A stretch of 57,117 nt of DNA from Caldilineaceae bacterium (GTDB lineage: Bacteria > Chloroflexota > Anaerolineae > Caldilineales > Caldilineaceae). This document shows, in pieces, positions 11,599 through 20,249 of this stretch (the stretch's first letter is position 1; each line of letters opens with the position of its first letter). Under the pieces are notes generated by a model that was not told the origin of the DNA, did not search any database, and was given only the letters and a program-made list of their open reading frames with translations. The position numbers were made by a program, and so were the translations under genes. Location of the stretch: positions 1-57,117 of the forward strand of contig JALSIX010000098.1 in the NCBI GenBank assembly GCA_026989655.1. Reading direction: 5' to 3'.

Positions 11599-11713
11599 GG
11601 TCCACCTCCTGGGCGGGGTGGGGCGGTCGGCCTTCGGGCCCAGCAGCCCCGAGCCGCTCTGCAGGTGGGCTGCTGGGCCGAGGTCGATCCGGCGTCGCTG
11701 CAGGCGAGCCCGT

Positions 11714-12928
11714 TCAGGGAACGTTCTCGGTCACCGAGGTCCAGGGAGAGGCGACCTGGGGACGCGTCTCGGGCTCCTCGGGGTCCAGGTCCAGGTTGGT
11801 CCGGAAGACCGGGGGCAGGACGAAGACCGCGTCGGCCATCTCCGGCGAGAGATAGCGCAGTTCCGGGTGGGGCTCTCGGAGCCGCTTCAGGGGCGGATCG
11901 CTGGCCATCAGGAAGAGGTAGGCCCCACCGAAGCTGGGGATGCTGCCCCAGTAGGTCTGTACCTGCTGGAAGAAGCGACGGCTGAACCCAAGGGCGGAGC
12001 GGGGCTGGAAGGTCTGGAACCAGGGCGAGCCGATCTGTTGGGCCAGGATGCCCTGGGGCCGGAGAGCCTGCTTCAGCATCCGGTAGAACTCCGGGCTTCG
12101 GGTGGGCGCGGCCACGGTCTCGTCGAAGGGGTCGGTGAGGTCCACCACGGCCAGGTCAAACTGCCGGTCCGGGGCCTTCAAATACTCCATGCAGTCCGCG
12201 ATGACCAGCTCGAAACGAGGGTCCTGCAGCAGGTGGTCGGTGCCGAACCACTGCATGGCCCGCTGGACCACCTCACCGTCGATGTCCACCTGGGTCACCT
12301 GTTGGACCGGGGTGAAGCGCAGCAGGGCCTGGGCCGCGAAGCCGTCCCCCCCACCGATGAGCAGGGCCTCCACCGGATTCGGGTGGAACAGGGTGGGCAG
12401 GACTGCCAACAGCTCGTGGTACACGAACTCGTCCAGCTCTGTGGCCTGGAAGACCCCGTCCAGCCCCATGGCCTTGCCAAAGGGCACGGTCTCGAAGAAC
12501 TCCCAGCGTTGGTAGCGGGAGCGTCCTCCCTGGATGGGGCCCACAGTGGTTGCGGCCAATATGGCGTCGGGCAGAGACTCGTCGTGGAAGGCGCCGCGAA
12601 AATTGGGCCAGACCTGGGCCAGGTGGCGCTCGAAGTCCAGGACCGAGTCGTATCCGCTGCAGGAGGAGAGGGTGATGCTGGCGTAGTGGTGTTCCGGCCA
12701 GGTATGGATGGCCGCGTGGCTCTCGGAGAGGATCACCATGCCGGTGATGCCGGAGACCCCGTTGACCGGGGGAAAGAGGTGGTGCTGGGTTCCCAGGATG
12801 GTCAATCCCTGGGTGCGGTTGACGATCTCCAGGAACCGGTGCCAGGTGGCGATGGGGTCGGAGAAGTCCGCGAAGACGTCGTAGTTGCGCACGATCGGGC
12901 GCACGGCAGCCATGTCAGCCCCAGTCAT
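11714..12928 (-). CDS. speD-speE: AdoMet decarboxylase-spermidine synthase fusion
   Basis: A 404-aa bifunctional polyamine enzyme. Residues 1-130 are a class 1b S-adenosylmethionine decarboxylase. Pyruvoyl-forming Ser70 lies in SESH, followed by His75 and proton-donor Cys90, with the same spacing as Ser63/His68/Cys83 of the Thermotoga enzyme. Residues 140-404 are an aminopropyltransferase with YHE (170-172), GGGDG (192-196) and the catalytic Asp motif VVDLTDP (Asp263). The first half makes decarboxylated AdoMet and the second transfers its aminopropyl group, typically from putrescine to spermidine. ATG 12928 has GGGAGGTGAT upstream, located inside the last codons of a 52-codon ORF that overlaps this gene by 14 nt. 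Such fusions are known in scattered bacteria. Confidence 0.93.
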   Translation of the reverse strand: MTGADMAAVRPIVRNYDVFADFSDPIATWHRFLEIVNRTQGLTILGTQHHLFPPVNGVSGITGMVILSESHAAIHTWPEHHYASITLSSCSGYDSVLDFERHLAQVWPNFRGAFHDESLPDAILAATTVGPIQGGRSRYQRWEFFETVPFGKAMGLDGVFQATELDEFVYHELLAVLPTLFHPNPVEALLIGGGDGFAAQALLRFTPVQQVTQVDIDGEVVQRAMQWFGTDHLLQDPRFELVIADCMEYLKAPDRQFDLAVVDLTDPFDETVAAPTRSPEFYRMLKQALRPQGILAQQIGSPWFQTFQPRSALGFSRRFFQQVQTYWGSIPSFGGAYLFLMASDPPLKRLREPHPELRYLSPEMADAVFVLPPVFRTNLDLDPEEPETRPQVASPWTSVTENVP

Positions 12929-13073
12929 GGTGGATCACCTCCCATGGATGGATACGGACGAGGATGCATCCGGTGTCGACGCCCCACACCTGGGCGTTGG
13001 TACGGTCGGGATCGGAACGATCCGAGTCCGCCACGGTCGAGACAGCGGTGTTTGGGGTGGTTGTGAGGACCAT
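12915..13073 (-). CDS. 52-aa ORF overlapping the speD-speE start (possible leader)
   Basis: An ATG at 13073 preceded by AGGAGG at optimal spacing opens a 52-codon frame with GC-rich third positions like neighbouring genes. Its stop lies 14 nt inside the AdoMetDC fusion, and the fusion's ribosome-binding site is part of its last codons (Trp-Glu-Val-Ile). Translational coupling is therefore expected. The peptide has no known motif and three Trp residues, two of them near the end. It is either a small protein or a regulatory leader peptide for polyamine synthesis. The function is not known. Confidence 0.55.
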   Translation of the reverse strand: MVLTTTPNTAVSTVADSDRSDPDRTNAQVWGVDTGCILVRIHPWEVIHHDWG

Positions 13074-13305
13074 GGGTGCCTCCTGATGGTTTGGATAATC
13101 CGGTCGTCGGGACACGGCTGTTGGGCCACGGCCGGTCTGGCCGCGGCCCTGCCGTCGCCGCCCCCGTCACCTCTGGGCAAGAGGGGCACGGCAACGGCAC
13201 AAATTACCCCCTCCCAGGGCGGTCCTCGTGCCCGCGCCCAAGACGGGGTTCCGGTGCCGCAGATCGATTGCCCCCAAGGGGCGCCCGGCCCCAAATGGGC
13301 CTCCC

Positions 13306-13314
13306 ATTATAGCA
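13306..13314 (-). promoter_or_regulatory. Extended -10 promoter for the small ORF and speD-speE
   Basis: On the minus strand TGC-TATAAT (13314-13306) is an extended -10 element. The -35 region (TTTTGT at 17 bp) is poor, as is common for extended -10 promoters. The predicted leader is about 225 nt. The rest of 13074-13400 shows no other gene. Confidence 0.6.
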
Positions 13315-13400
13315 CAGGGGCCGGGGGGACAAAAATGTTCCCTCCCCTCACAATCCCGGAATCGAACGATCCCGGCCTACCGGCCATGTCGGCCCCGGGT

Positions 13401-13688
13401 TCACTTCGGTGGATCCACCTGGCCAGACCACTGGCGGAGCTTGGCCACCAGCTCGGGCGTGGACGGCTCGGTCAGCACGCTCCCGTCGGGGAACAGGATG
13501 GTGGGCACGGAGCGGTGGCCGTTGTTCAGCCGCTGCACCACCTGGGCCGCATCCGGTTCCTTGTCCAGGTCGATCTCCCGATAGGGGATGCCCATCTTCT
13601 TGAAGACCATCTTGGCCCGCCAGCAGTCGGGGCACCAGATGGTGGTGTACATGGTGATCAGGGTCTCGTCATGGTGGACTTCCGTCAC
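13401..13688 (-). CDS. Glutaredoxin-like thiol oxidoreductase
   Basis: A 95-aa thioredoxin-fold protein with the dithiol motif WCPDC near residues 18-22, the cis-Pro segment RSVPTILF and the Gly-x-x-(L/V) end region of small glutaredoxins and mycoredoxins. It probably reduces disulfides or mixed disulfides using a low-molecular-weight thiol or NrdH-type partner. GTG at 13688 is taken as the start (GAGGAACC upstream). The internal ATG at MYTT would remove the first beta strand. It lies upstream of the polyamine genes on the same strand, with its own promoter in between. Confidence 0.85.
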   Translation of the reverse strand: MTEVHHDETLITMYTTIWCPDCWRAKMVFKKMGIPYREIDLDKEPDAAQVVQRLNNGHRSVPTILFPDGSVLTEPSTPELVAKLRQWSGQVDPPK

Positions 13689-13993
13689 GGTTCCTCGCTC
13701 CTGGGTCCATGGCGGCGGGGGGCGCCCTGGGGGGGCTGTGCCCGGGGGTGTCCCAGGGGCCGGAGGTGGCCCCCCTTCCTAAGGGCAAGGGGGCAAGGGC
13801 CTCACCTCCCTCCGCGGACCGGACCCGTTGTGTCCCCCCGCCAACTGGTGTACTATACCGAATGGATGCACGATACCACTATACCACAGATGGGCCTGTT
13901 CGCGATGGGGCCCCTCCATGGCCCGACCCGGTTCCCCCAACGGGGGGACCTGTTCCGGTGGATCCGGGCCCGTTCCATCCCTGGAGAGCTGTC
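13689..13993. other. Intergenic region between glutaredoxin and FAD/Fe-S dehydrogenase
   Basis: No gene is seen in this 305-bp divergent spacer. It contains two direct copies of ACTATACC (13852-13859 and 13878-13885). Read on the minus strand, the second is TGG-TATAGT, an extended -10 that could drive the glutaredoxin gene. The repeats may also be operator half-sites. Confidence 0.45.
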
Positions 13994-16900
13994 ATGGTGA
14001 GTCCCGGTCGCGTTCTCTCGCCGTCCACCTCCCTGTCGCCTGGGGAGATGGACGCGATCCCCCAGGAGCTGCAGGAGCTGGTCCACGAGCTGCAGCAGGC
14101 CGTCCAGGGCGAGGTGCGCTTTGACGGCTACAGCCGCATGCTCTACAGCACCGATGCCAGCCTCTACCAGATCCAGCCGGTGGGTGTGGTGATCCCCAGG
14201 GTCGAGGAGGACATCCAGGCCACGGTGGAGATCACCGCCCGCCACGGTGTGCCCGTCCTGCCCCGGGGTGGAGGCTCGTCCCTGGCGGGCCAGACCGTGA
14301 ACGCAGCGGTGGTCATCGACACCAGCAAGTACCTGGATCGCATCCTGGCCCTCGACCCAGAGGCTCGCCGGGTCACCGTCCAGGTGGGGCTTTCCCTGGC
14401 CCGGCTGAACCAGACCCTGGCCCCTCTGGGGCTGATGGTGGGCCCCGATCCGGCCAGCGCGGACCGGGCCACCGTGGGGGGATGTCTGGGAAACAACGCC
14501 ACGGGCAGCCACAGCATCCTCTACGGCATGATGGCCGACCATGTGCTGGAGACCTGGGTGGTCCTGGCCGACGGCTCCCGGGCCCACTTCCACCCCATCC
14601 CGCCGGAGGAGCTGCCGGCCTGGGGGCGCGGCGACTCCTTGGAGGCCCGGCTCTATCGAGAGCTCCCCGCGCTGCTGCAGGAGATCCGGGATGCGGTCCT
14701 GGAACGCTGGCCCCGACATTGGCGGCGGGCCTCGGGCTACAACCTGGATCGGCTGCTGGCCCCTCTGTTGGGCCCGGAGGAGCGGGGCCGGCTGAGCTCC
14801 GTAGGGCGGTTCCGCCCTCCCGCGGCCGATCTCCGGCGCCTGGATCGCTTCAACCTGGCACAACTGGTCACCGGCGCAGAGGGCACCCTGGCCGTGGTCA
14901 CCCAGGCCACCCTGGCCCTGGTGGAACGCCCTTCCCGAACCGGCCTGGCTGTGGTCCATTTCTCCCGGCTGCTGGACAGCTGCGCGGCGGTCACCGATGT
15001 GTTGGAGACCGAGCCCAGCGCGGCCGAGCTGCTGGATCGCAAGCTCATGGACCTGGCCCGTTCCCGGCCGGAATGGGCCAGGCGGCTCCACTTCGTGGAG
15101 GGGGACCCGGAGGCGGTTCTCCTGGTGGAGTACTACGGCCGCCAGGAGGAGGAGCTGAGAGCTCGGCTGGACCGTCTGGAGCGCCATCTGCGCGGCCGGG
15201 GATGGCGTGGCCCGGTGGTGAAGATCCTGGATCCGGCCCGGCAGGCCCAGGTGTGGGCGGTGCGCAAGGCCGGGCTCAACCTGCTCATGGGCATGCGGGG
15301 GGACTTCAAGCCCGTGCCCGGCATCGAGGACGTGGCGGTGCCGCCGGAGAAGCTGGCCGAGTACCTGGGCCAGATCCTGGAGCACTGTCGCCCGATGGCC
15401 GCGGTGCCCGACGTGGCCGTCTACGCCCACGCCTCTGCGGGCTGTCTCCATGTCCGGCCTCTCCTGAACATGAAGAGCCAGGCCGGAGTGGACGCCCTGG
15501 CCGAGCTGGGCCACTTCGCCTGCGATCTGGCGGTCCGCTACAACGGGGCCATGAGCGGCGAACACGGCGATGGCCTGGCCCGCAGTGGGCTCAACCCCCG
15601 GCTCTTCGGCCCCTCGCTCTACGCGGCCTTGCAGCGGGTGAAGCGGCTCTTCGATCCCCAGAATCGGCTCAATCCGGGCAAGATCGTGGACGCGCCGCCT
15701 CCTACCCGGTTTCTGCGCTTCGGTCCGGACTACCACACCCAGGAGCCGGTCACCGTCTTCGACTGGCAGGCGGATGGAGGATACGCGGCCGCCATCGAGA
15801 TGTGCAACGGCGCGGGGGTGTGCCGCAAGCTGGGGGAGGGCACCATGTGCCCCAGCTTCATGGCCACCCGGGACGAGGAGGACAGCACCCGGGGACGGGC
15901 CAACGCGCTCCGCAACGCCCTGGCCGGCCGCATCCCGCCGGAGGAGCTCTTCTCGCCCCGGATGTACCGGGTGTTGGATCTGTGTCTGGGCTGCAAGGCC
16001 TGTCGGAGCGAGTGTCCCTCCGCGGTGGACATGGCCCGGATCAAGGCGGAGTACCTGGTCCACTACTATCGACGGCATGGGCTGCCCCTGTTCAACCGCC
16101 TGATGGGGCTGTTGCCTGCCCTGGGGCAGGGGCTGTTCCGGCTGCAGGAGGCCCTGCCCGGCCTGCCCCTGGTGGCCGGGGTCAACGGGCTGTTGGGCAG
16201 TGCCCTGGCCCAGGCCCTGGCACCCCGGCTGGGGATCCATCCCGCCCGGCCGCTGCCCCGCTACGCGTCCCGTCGCCTCAGCCGTTGGTTCGCGGCCCGG
16301 GGCGTTCCCCCGGAGGGCCCTAGGGGCCCCGTGATCCTCTTCCACGATACCTGGGCCGAGTACCATGTGCCGTGGGTGGGCCAGGCGGCCGTGCAGGTGT
16401 TGGAGGCCGCGGGCTATCGGGTCTTCCTGGCCTGGGGACGGAGCTGCTGTGGCCGGCCCCTCCTCACCGGTGGGCAGGCGGACCGGGCCCGAGCCTGGGT
16501 GGACCACAACGTGGCCCTCCTGGCTCCCTACGCGGCCCAGGGCATTCCGGTGATAGGCCTGGAACCGAGCTGCATCCTCACCCTGCGGGACGAGTACCCG
16601 GATCTGGCCAGCGACCGGACCCGGGCCCGGCTTCTCGCCGGCTGGGTCCAGACGTTCGAGGAGTTCGTGGTCCAGGAAGCGGCGCGCGGGGGGTTCCGGG
16701 GGATCTGGCAGGAGGGCGGTGTCGAGGCCCTGTTGCACGGCCACTGCCACCACAGGGCCCTGGTAGGGGATGGGCCCAGCGTGGCGGCTCTGGAGATGGC
16801 GGGCTATCGGGTGGCGGTGATCCCCAGTGGCTGCTGTGGCATGGCCGGGGACTTCGGCTACGGCGTGGAGCACTACGCGATCAGCCGGCGGATCGGCGAG

Positions 16901-17074
16901 GACCGGCTGTTCCCCGCGGTGCGGGCTGCGGAGCCGGACACGGTGGTGGTGGCCAGCGGCTTCAGCTGCCGGGAGCAGATCCACCACTTCACCGGTCGGG
17001 AGGCCATCCACCTGGCCCAGGCCCTGGCCCGGCGGCTGGGGCGGGCACGCCGGCGCGAGGAAGGGGGCAGGTGA
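13994..17074 (+). CDS. FAD-linked oxidase/Fe-S protein fusion (GlcD-GlpC type, YdiJ-like 2-hydroxyacid dehydrogenase)
   Basis: A 1026-aa fusion. Residues 1-520 are a PCMH-type FAD-binding oxidase (PRGGGSSLAGQ at 90-100, GGCLGNNATGSHS) and FAD-oxidase C-terminal domain (GEHGDG). Cys residues near 604-617 (CNGAGVC...MCPS) and 664-675 (CLGCKACRSECP) ligate two 4Fe-4S clusters. Two CCG domains follow (GRSCCG near 818, SGCCGMAG near 945). The order and length match the roughly 1018-aa YdiJ family, which oxidises D-2-hydroxyacids such as D-2-hydroxyglutarate or D-lactate and passes electrons to the respiratory chain. The substrate is inferred only. ATG 13994 is preferred because of GGAGAG just upstream; ATG 14048 is an alternative. 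Confidence 0.9.
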   Translation: MVSPGRVLSPSTSLSPGEMDAIPQELQELVHELQQAVQGEVRFDGYSRMLYSTDASLYQIQPVGVVIPRVEEDIQATVEITARHGVPVLPRGGGSSLAGQTVNAAVVIDTSKYLDRILALDPEARRVTVQVGLSLARLNQTLAPLGLMVGPDPASADRATVGGCLGNNATGSHSILYGMMADHVLETWVVLADGSRAHFHPIPPEELPAWGRGDSLEARLYRELPALLQEIRDAVLERWPRHWRRASGYNLDRLLAPLLGPEERGRLSSVGRFRPPAADLRRLDRFNLAQLVTGAEGTLAVVTQATLALVERPSRTGLAVVHFSRLLDSCAAVTDVLETEPSAAELLDRKLMDLARSRPEWARRLHFVEGDPEAVLLVEYYGRQEEELRARLDRLERHLRGRGWRGPVVKILDPARQAQVWAVRKAGLNLLMGMRGDFKPVPGIEDVAVPPEKLAEYLGQILEHCRPMAAVPDVAVYAHASAGCLHVRPLLNMKSQAGVDALAELGHFACDLAVRYNGAMSGEHGDGLARSGLNPRLFGPSLYAALQRVKRLFDPQNRLNPGKIVDAPPPTRFLRFGPDYHTQEPVTVFDWQADGGYAAAIEMCNGAGVCRKLGEGTMCPSFMATRDEEDSTRGRANALRNALAGRIPPEELFSPRMYRVLDLCLGCKACRSECPSAVDMARIKAEYLVHYYRRHGLPLFNRLMGLLPALGQGLFRLQEALPGLPLVAGVNGLLGSALAQALAPRLGIHPARPLPRYASRRLSRWFAARGVPPEGPRGPVILFHDTWAEYHVPWVGQAAVQVLEAAGYRVFLAWGRSCCGRPLLTGGQADRARAWVDHNVALLAPYAAQGIPVIGLEPSCILTLRDEYPDLASDRTRARLLAGWVQTFEEFVVQEAARGGFRGIWQEGGVEALLHGHCHHRALVGDGPSVAALEMAGYRVAVIPSGCCGMAGDFGYGVEHYAISRRIGEDRLFPAVRAAEPDTVVVASGFSCREQIHHFTGREAIHLAQALARRLGRARRREEGGR

Positions 17075-17095
17075 CGGCCCGGCGGGGTGGCCTTC

Positions 17096-19180
17096 TCACA
17101 GGAGGAGCCACAGGATGCCGGCCAGGACCCCCACGGCGGCCATGAGCCCCAGGGCCAGGAGGGCCAGCCGGGGGGTGTCCGCCCGTTCCACCTGGTGGCT
17201 CAGGGTCCGTGTCCCGTCCTCGGGGCCCAGGATCCAGGTCCGGGACGGTGCGTCCGGATCGGGGCGGAGGGTGATCTGGGCCTGGCTCTCCTGGGCCAGG
17301 CGTTGCCAGCGCGAGGCCTCCTGGCGGCGGTAGAGGGCCTGCAGGCGCAGGCGGAGCTGTTCGCCTGGCGTGAGGGTGTGCTGGGTGGCGGCCTCGGCCT
17401 GGGCGGCCTCCTGTTCCAGGCGCTGGGCCAGTGCATTCCACTGGTCGGCCGCCGGCCTCAGGTCCACCTCCAGGGAGAGCCGGGTACGCCGCCAGATGCC
17501 CCGGGTCTCCTGTTCGATGCCCGGGGCTGCCTGGACCAACAGGGTTCTCAGGAGGGCCCAGTGGGCGCTGGGGGGGATGGCCTGGGCCAGGTCCAGGCGT
17601 TGGCGCAGGCGGGTGGTGGTCAGTGCGATGCGCACCCGGTCGCCGTCTCGGCTCAGGGTGGGGGGTTGGGGGGTGGAGATGGCCTGCCAGGCCTGTTCCA
17701 GCCGTTCCAGGAGCTGGGCGGCCTCGGCCTCTCGTCCGGGGAGGATCGTGGTGGTCAGGGCCAGGCGGGCCTGTTCCGGTGTTGTCTCCAACACGGCCTG
17801 CCAGGGCCCGAAGAGGGCTCGGGCCTCCAGGGGCACCAGTTCCTGGGTGGAGATCAGCGGGCCGGCCAGGGCCAGGCTGGCCTGGAGGTCGCCCCGCTCC
17901 AGCAGCAACAGGGCCTGTTGCAGGACCGCGTCCTGGCGCGCGGTGTCCAGCCATTGGGGATCCACCAGGCCGGGGGGCAGCGCTTCCATCTGGGCCAGGA
18001 GGGCCAGGGCGGTGGCCCAGTCCTGGCGGTCTCGGGCCTGGGCCAGCTTGAGCCGCAAGGCCTCGGCCTGCCAGCGGCCCAGCTCGGCTCGGAGGGCCGC
18101 CTCGCCGGGCGGGAGGCTCTTCAGGGCCGCCTCCACTTCGGCCAGCATCAGGTCCAGGTAGGCCTCGTCCACCTGGCCGGTGGGGGTCACGGCCCGACCC
18201 CGGTAGAGCTCGGCTCGGGCTCGATGGAGTTCGGCTCGGGGGCGGCCTTGGATGTCCAGCCTCTCGGCCAGGGTGAGGGCGTCGCTGTACGCGGCCAATG
18301 CCTGGGCGTAGAAGCGCTCGCGGGCGTCGGGATCCAGGGCCGGGTGGGTGTAGAGGCGTTGGTAGTGTTCGGCCAGGCGTCGGGCCGCGTCCAGGGAAGG
18401 CTCGGCCTGGAGCACGTTCCGCAGCCGGACCACCTCCTGCCAGGTCCGAGGGTGGACGGCCTGGAACAGGAAGGGGTCGTGGGGGATCGCGGCCTCGCTC
18501 ATCCAGTAGAGCTGTCGGCCGTCGTAGCGCCAGTCGGCGGGGAAGAGCCGGAGCCAGCTCTCGTTGGGCAGGATCTCCCGGGGGGGCTCGGGCAGGTAGA
18601 TGCTGAGCCGCCAACTGTTGGGTGCGGTGGGCCAGGCCTCCAGCACGGCCATGGGATAGCGGACAGTCACCAGCTCGTCGTCGGGCAGGGGGACGGTGTA
18701 GCGGAGCAGGACCATGCGCCGTTCGTCCCCCTGGAGCCGGATGGTGGCCTGGGACGTGCCGTCCGGGCCGATGGTCAGGGGATGGGTGGGGCCGTCCTCG
18801 CTGGCCACGGTGAGGTCCTCGGGCAGGGCGGGGCCGGGTGTCTCCGGATCCAGCCGGGGGACCACCTTCAGGACCACATCCCGGGGCTTGCGGTCTGGGT
18901 TGTGCAGCCGGTACCGGGCCTCCACCTGGAGGAAGGCCCGCCCGTCCTGGGTCATCTCCAGGAAGATCTCCACCGTGTGGGTCAGGAGGCGGACCTGGGC
19001 CTCATCGGTGGGGAGGAGGAAGACGTGGACTCGGCCGGCATCCTCGGAGCGGGGCTGGGCGGCCTGGGCCGGCAGGGCCAGGAGGAGCAGCGCTACGGCC
19101 AGGAGGAGGCCTCTGAGGCGGTGGAGGGGATTTCCTGTACCACAAGTTGCAAAACCGCGCTCGTTCTGGTATGGTGACAT
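17096..19180 (-). CDS. Membrane-anchored protein with helical-repeat ectodomain, function unknown
   Basis: The 694-aa product has a signal peptide (LLLAVALLLLALPAQA) and a C-terminal hydrophobic helix (LALLALGLMAAVGVLAGILW) ending in WLLL. Residues 40-210 look like a beta-sandwich (VHVFLLPTDEAQVRLL...). The middle, roughly 230-480, is Ala/Leu/Arg-rich and helical with TPR-like periodicity (ARRLAEHYQRLY, AYSDALTLAERL). A second beta-rich segment follows (SRDGDRVRIALTTTRL). This suggests an externally exposed protein held by its C-terminal helix, perhaps a scaffold. The start is uncertain: ATG 19180 gives a normal signal peptide and ATG 19201 is the alternative. It converges with the FAD/Fe-S gene with only 21 bp between. 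Confidence 0.65.
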   Translation of the reverse strand: MSPYQNERGFATCGTGNPLHRLRGLLLAVALLLLALPAQAAQPRSEDAGRVHVFLLPTDEAQVRLLTHTVEIFLEMTQDGRAFLQVEARYRLHNPDRKPRDVVLKVVPRLDPETPGPALPEDLTVASEDGPTHPLTIGPDGTSQATIRLQGDERRMVLLRYTVPLPDDELVTVRYPMAVLEAWPTAPNSWRLSIYLPEPPREILPNESWLRLFPADWRYDGRQLYWMSEAAIPHDPFLFQAVHPRTWQEVVRLRNVLQAEPSLDAARRLAEHYQRLYTHPALDPDARERFYAQALAAYSDALTLAERLDIQGRPRAELHRARAELYRGRAVTPTGQVDEAYLDLMLAEVEAALKSLPPGEAALRAELGRWQAEALRLKLAQARDRQDWATALALLAQMEALPPGLVDPQWLDTARQDAVLQQALLLLERGDLQASLALAGPLISTQELVPLEARALFGPWQAVLETTPEQARLALTTTILPGREAEAAQLLERLEQAWQAISTPQPPTLSRDGDRVRIALTTTRLRQRLDLAQAIPPSAHWALLRTLLVQAAPGIEQETRGIWRRTRLSLEVDLRPAADQWNALAQRLEQEAAQAEAATQHTLTPGEQLRLRLQALYRRQEASRWQRLAQESQAQITLRPDPDAPSRTWILGPEDGTRTLSHQVERADTPRLALLALGLMAAVGVLAGILWLLL
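19147..19175 (+). promoter_or_regulatory. Possible promoter for the 100-aa gene
   Basis: TTGCAA (19147-19152), a 17-bp spacer and TGG-TATGGT (-10 at 19170-19175, extended) form a plausible sigma-70 promoter on the plus strand. It overlaps the 5' codons of the divergent membrane-anchored protein. Confidence 0.4.
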
Positions 19181-19332
19181 AGGAATTCGGTTCGCAATCA
19201 TGTCGTCAGGTGGAGTCCTCCCATCCTCCGATTTCGATCCTGCATGGGGGGCGGAGGCAGGGACGCACCACCGTTGCATCCACGGACAGGCCCTCGACAC
19301 AGGCCCTCGATAACGACGGTCAGGCTCCCGAC

Positions 19333-19635
19333 ATGGTCAGACTCCTGATGCAGTGGGACATCAAGATGGGGCGTGAACAGCCCTATTTCGAGTTCATCAT
19401 GCGTGACTTCGCGCCGGGGCTGATGCGGTTGGGTATCGAGCCCTCCGAGGTCTGGTATACCATCTATGGGGACGCGCCGCAAATGTTGACTTTGGGCGAT
19501 GTGGAGAGCCTGGAGAAGCTTGAGATGATCCTGCAGAGCCAGGGATGGAAGCATCTCCACGAGAAGCTGATGAACTACGTGACCAACTATCGGCAGCGCA
19601 TCGTGCTCCACAACCAGCGCAGTTTCCAGCTCTGA
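19333..19635 (+). CDS. Small conserved-looking protein, possible dimeric alpha/beta-barrel
   Basis: A 100-aa soluble protein starting MVRLLMQWDIKMGRE. The pattern of a beta strand, a helix with FEFIMRDFAPGL, a strand EVWYTIYG and later helices resembles dimeric alpha/beta-barrel (ABM/NIPSNAP-like) proteins. The family assignment is only structural intuition. Codon use is normal for the window. No convincing RBS precedes ATG 19333, and the frame stays open to about 19210, so the start could be further upstream. Confidence 0.6.
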   Translation: MVRLLMQWDIKMGREQPYFEFIMRDFAPGLMRLGIEPSEVWYTIYGDAPQMLTLGDVESLEKLEMILQSQGWKHLHEKLMNYVTNYRQRIVLHNQRSFQL

Positions 19636-19888
19636 GCTCCTGGCCGGAGGGTGCCCCCTACGCCTGGAGCGGAGGCCGATGAGCGGGCATCGCCCGGTCG
19701 TTCCCGTATCTCCGGCGGCGCACGGAAGCGCTCTCTCGACGTCGTCGCCCCGACAATTCCCCCGACCTGGCATCCCACGCGACGGTTGTGTGGTATGGGT
19801 GAAGGCGCCCCTGAGCCCCCGAGGCGCTCCTCCTAAGCTCGGGCCAAGGCCCATGCAAGTATTGGCGTATTCCCAGGCCCCCCCTCCT

Positions 19889-19925
19889 GTGGTAATGGTG
19901 TGGGGGCAAGGGAGTGGTAATGGTG
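19889..19925. repeat. Pair of 12-bp direct repeats
   Basis: GTGGTAATGGTG occurs at 19889-19900 and again at 19914-19925, 25 bp apart (centre to centre), in otherwise unremarkable intergenic DNA. The spacing is between two and two and a half helical turns. It could be a pair of protein-binding sites. Confidence 0.55.
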
Positions 19926-20078
19926 CGGCCAAGGTGGATGGAACCTCGAGGCCCGGTTTGGGCGTTGGACAGGTCCACCCCTGGCTCTGTCGGCGCTTCT
20001 CGTGTCCATGGGAGGCCAGGCCACGGATGGCCGAGGGATGGGGCGGAGGGATTGACAGTGGAACGACAGGTTCCGGGA

Positions 20079-20107
20079 TTGATCGGTCTGGCCTCGTGTA
20101 GTACAGT
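20079..20107 (+). promoter_or_regulatory. Probable promoter of the receiver-like gene
   Basis: TTGATC (20079-20084), a 17-bp spacer and TACAGT (20102-20107). Each box matches 4 of 6 consensus positions. A perfect TTGACA at 20052 has no suitable -10 partner. Confidence 0.45.
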
Positions 20108-20249
20108 GTAGACAAGAGGCAGAGCGTGTAGCGCGGTTTATTGGATATCCGGCGTTTCCTGCCTGCGGACAGCCGAATCCGAGCTCATCTCTGGAGGCCC
20201 ATGCAATCGAGACCACGTATCGCGCGAGCTAGAGATCGAGAGTGGCATC

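Larger units (their letters stand above)
19636..20249. other. Intergenic region without a recognisable gene
   Basis: No coding frame with RBS or family resemblance was found in these 614 bp. Contents are a weak hairpin (CGGGC/GCCCG at 19684-19696) shortly after the 100-aa gene, two direct copies of GTGGTAATGGTG (19889-19900 and 19914-19925), and a probable promoter at 20079-20107. Confidence 0.6.

Noticed and set aside
13386-13403. Possible selenocysteine read-through of the glutaredoxin stop codon
   Set aside because: The stop is also TGA, but the sequence after it has no Cys-Sec context and no conserved tail, and no hairpin at the SECIS distance was noticed.
13853-17011. A minus-strand open frame of 1052 codons opposite the FAD/Fe-S gene
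   Set aside because: It is an antisense shadow without start signals; the plus strand carries FAD, 4Fe-4S and CCG motifs in order.
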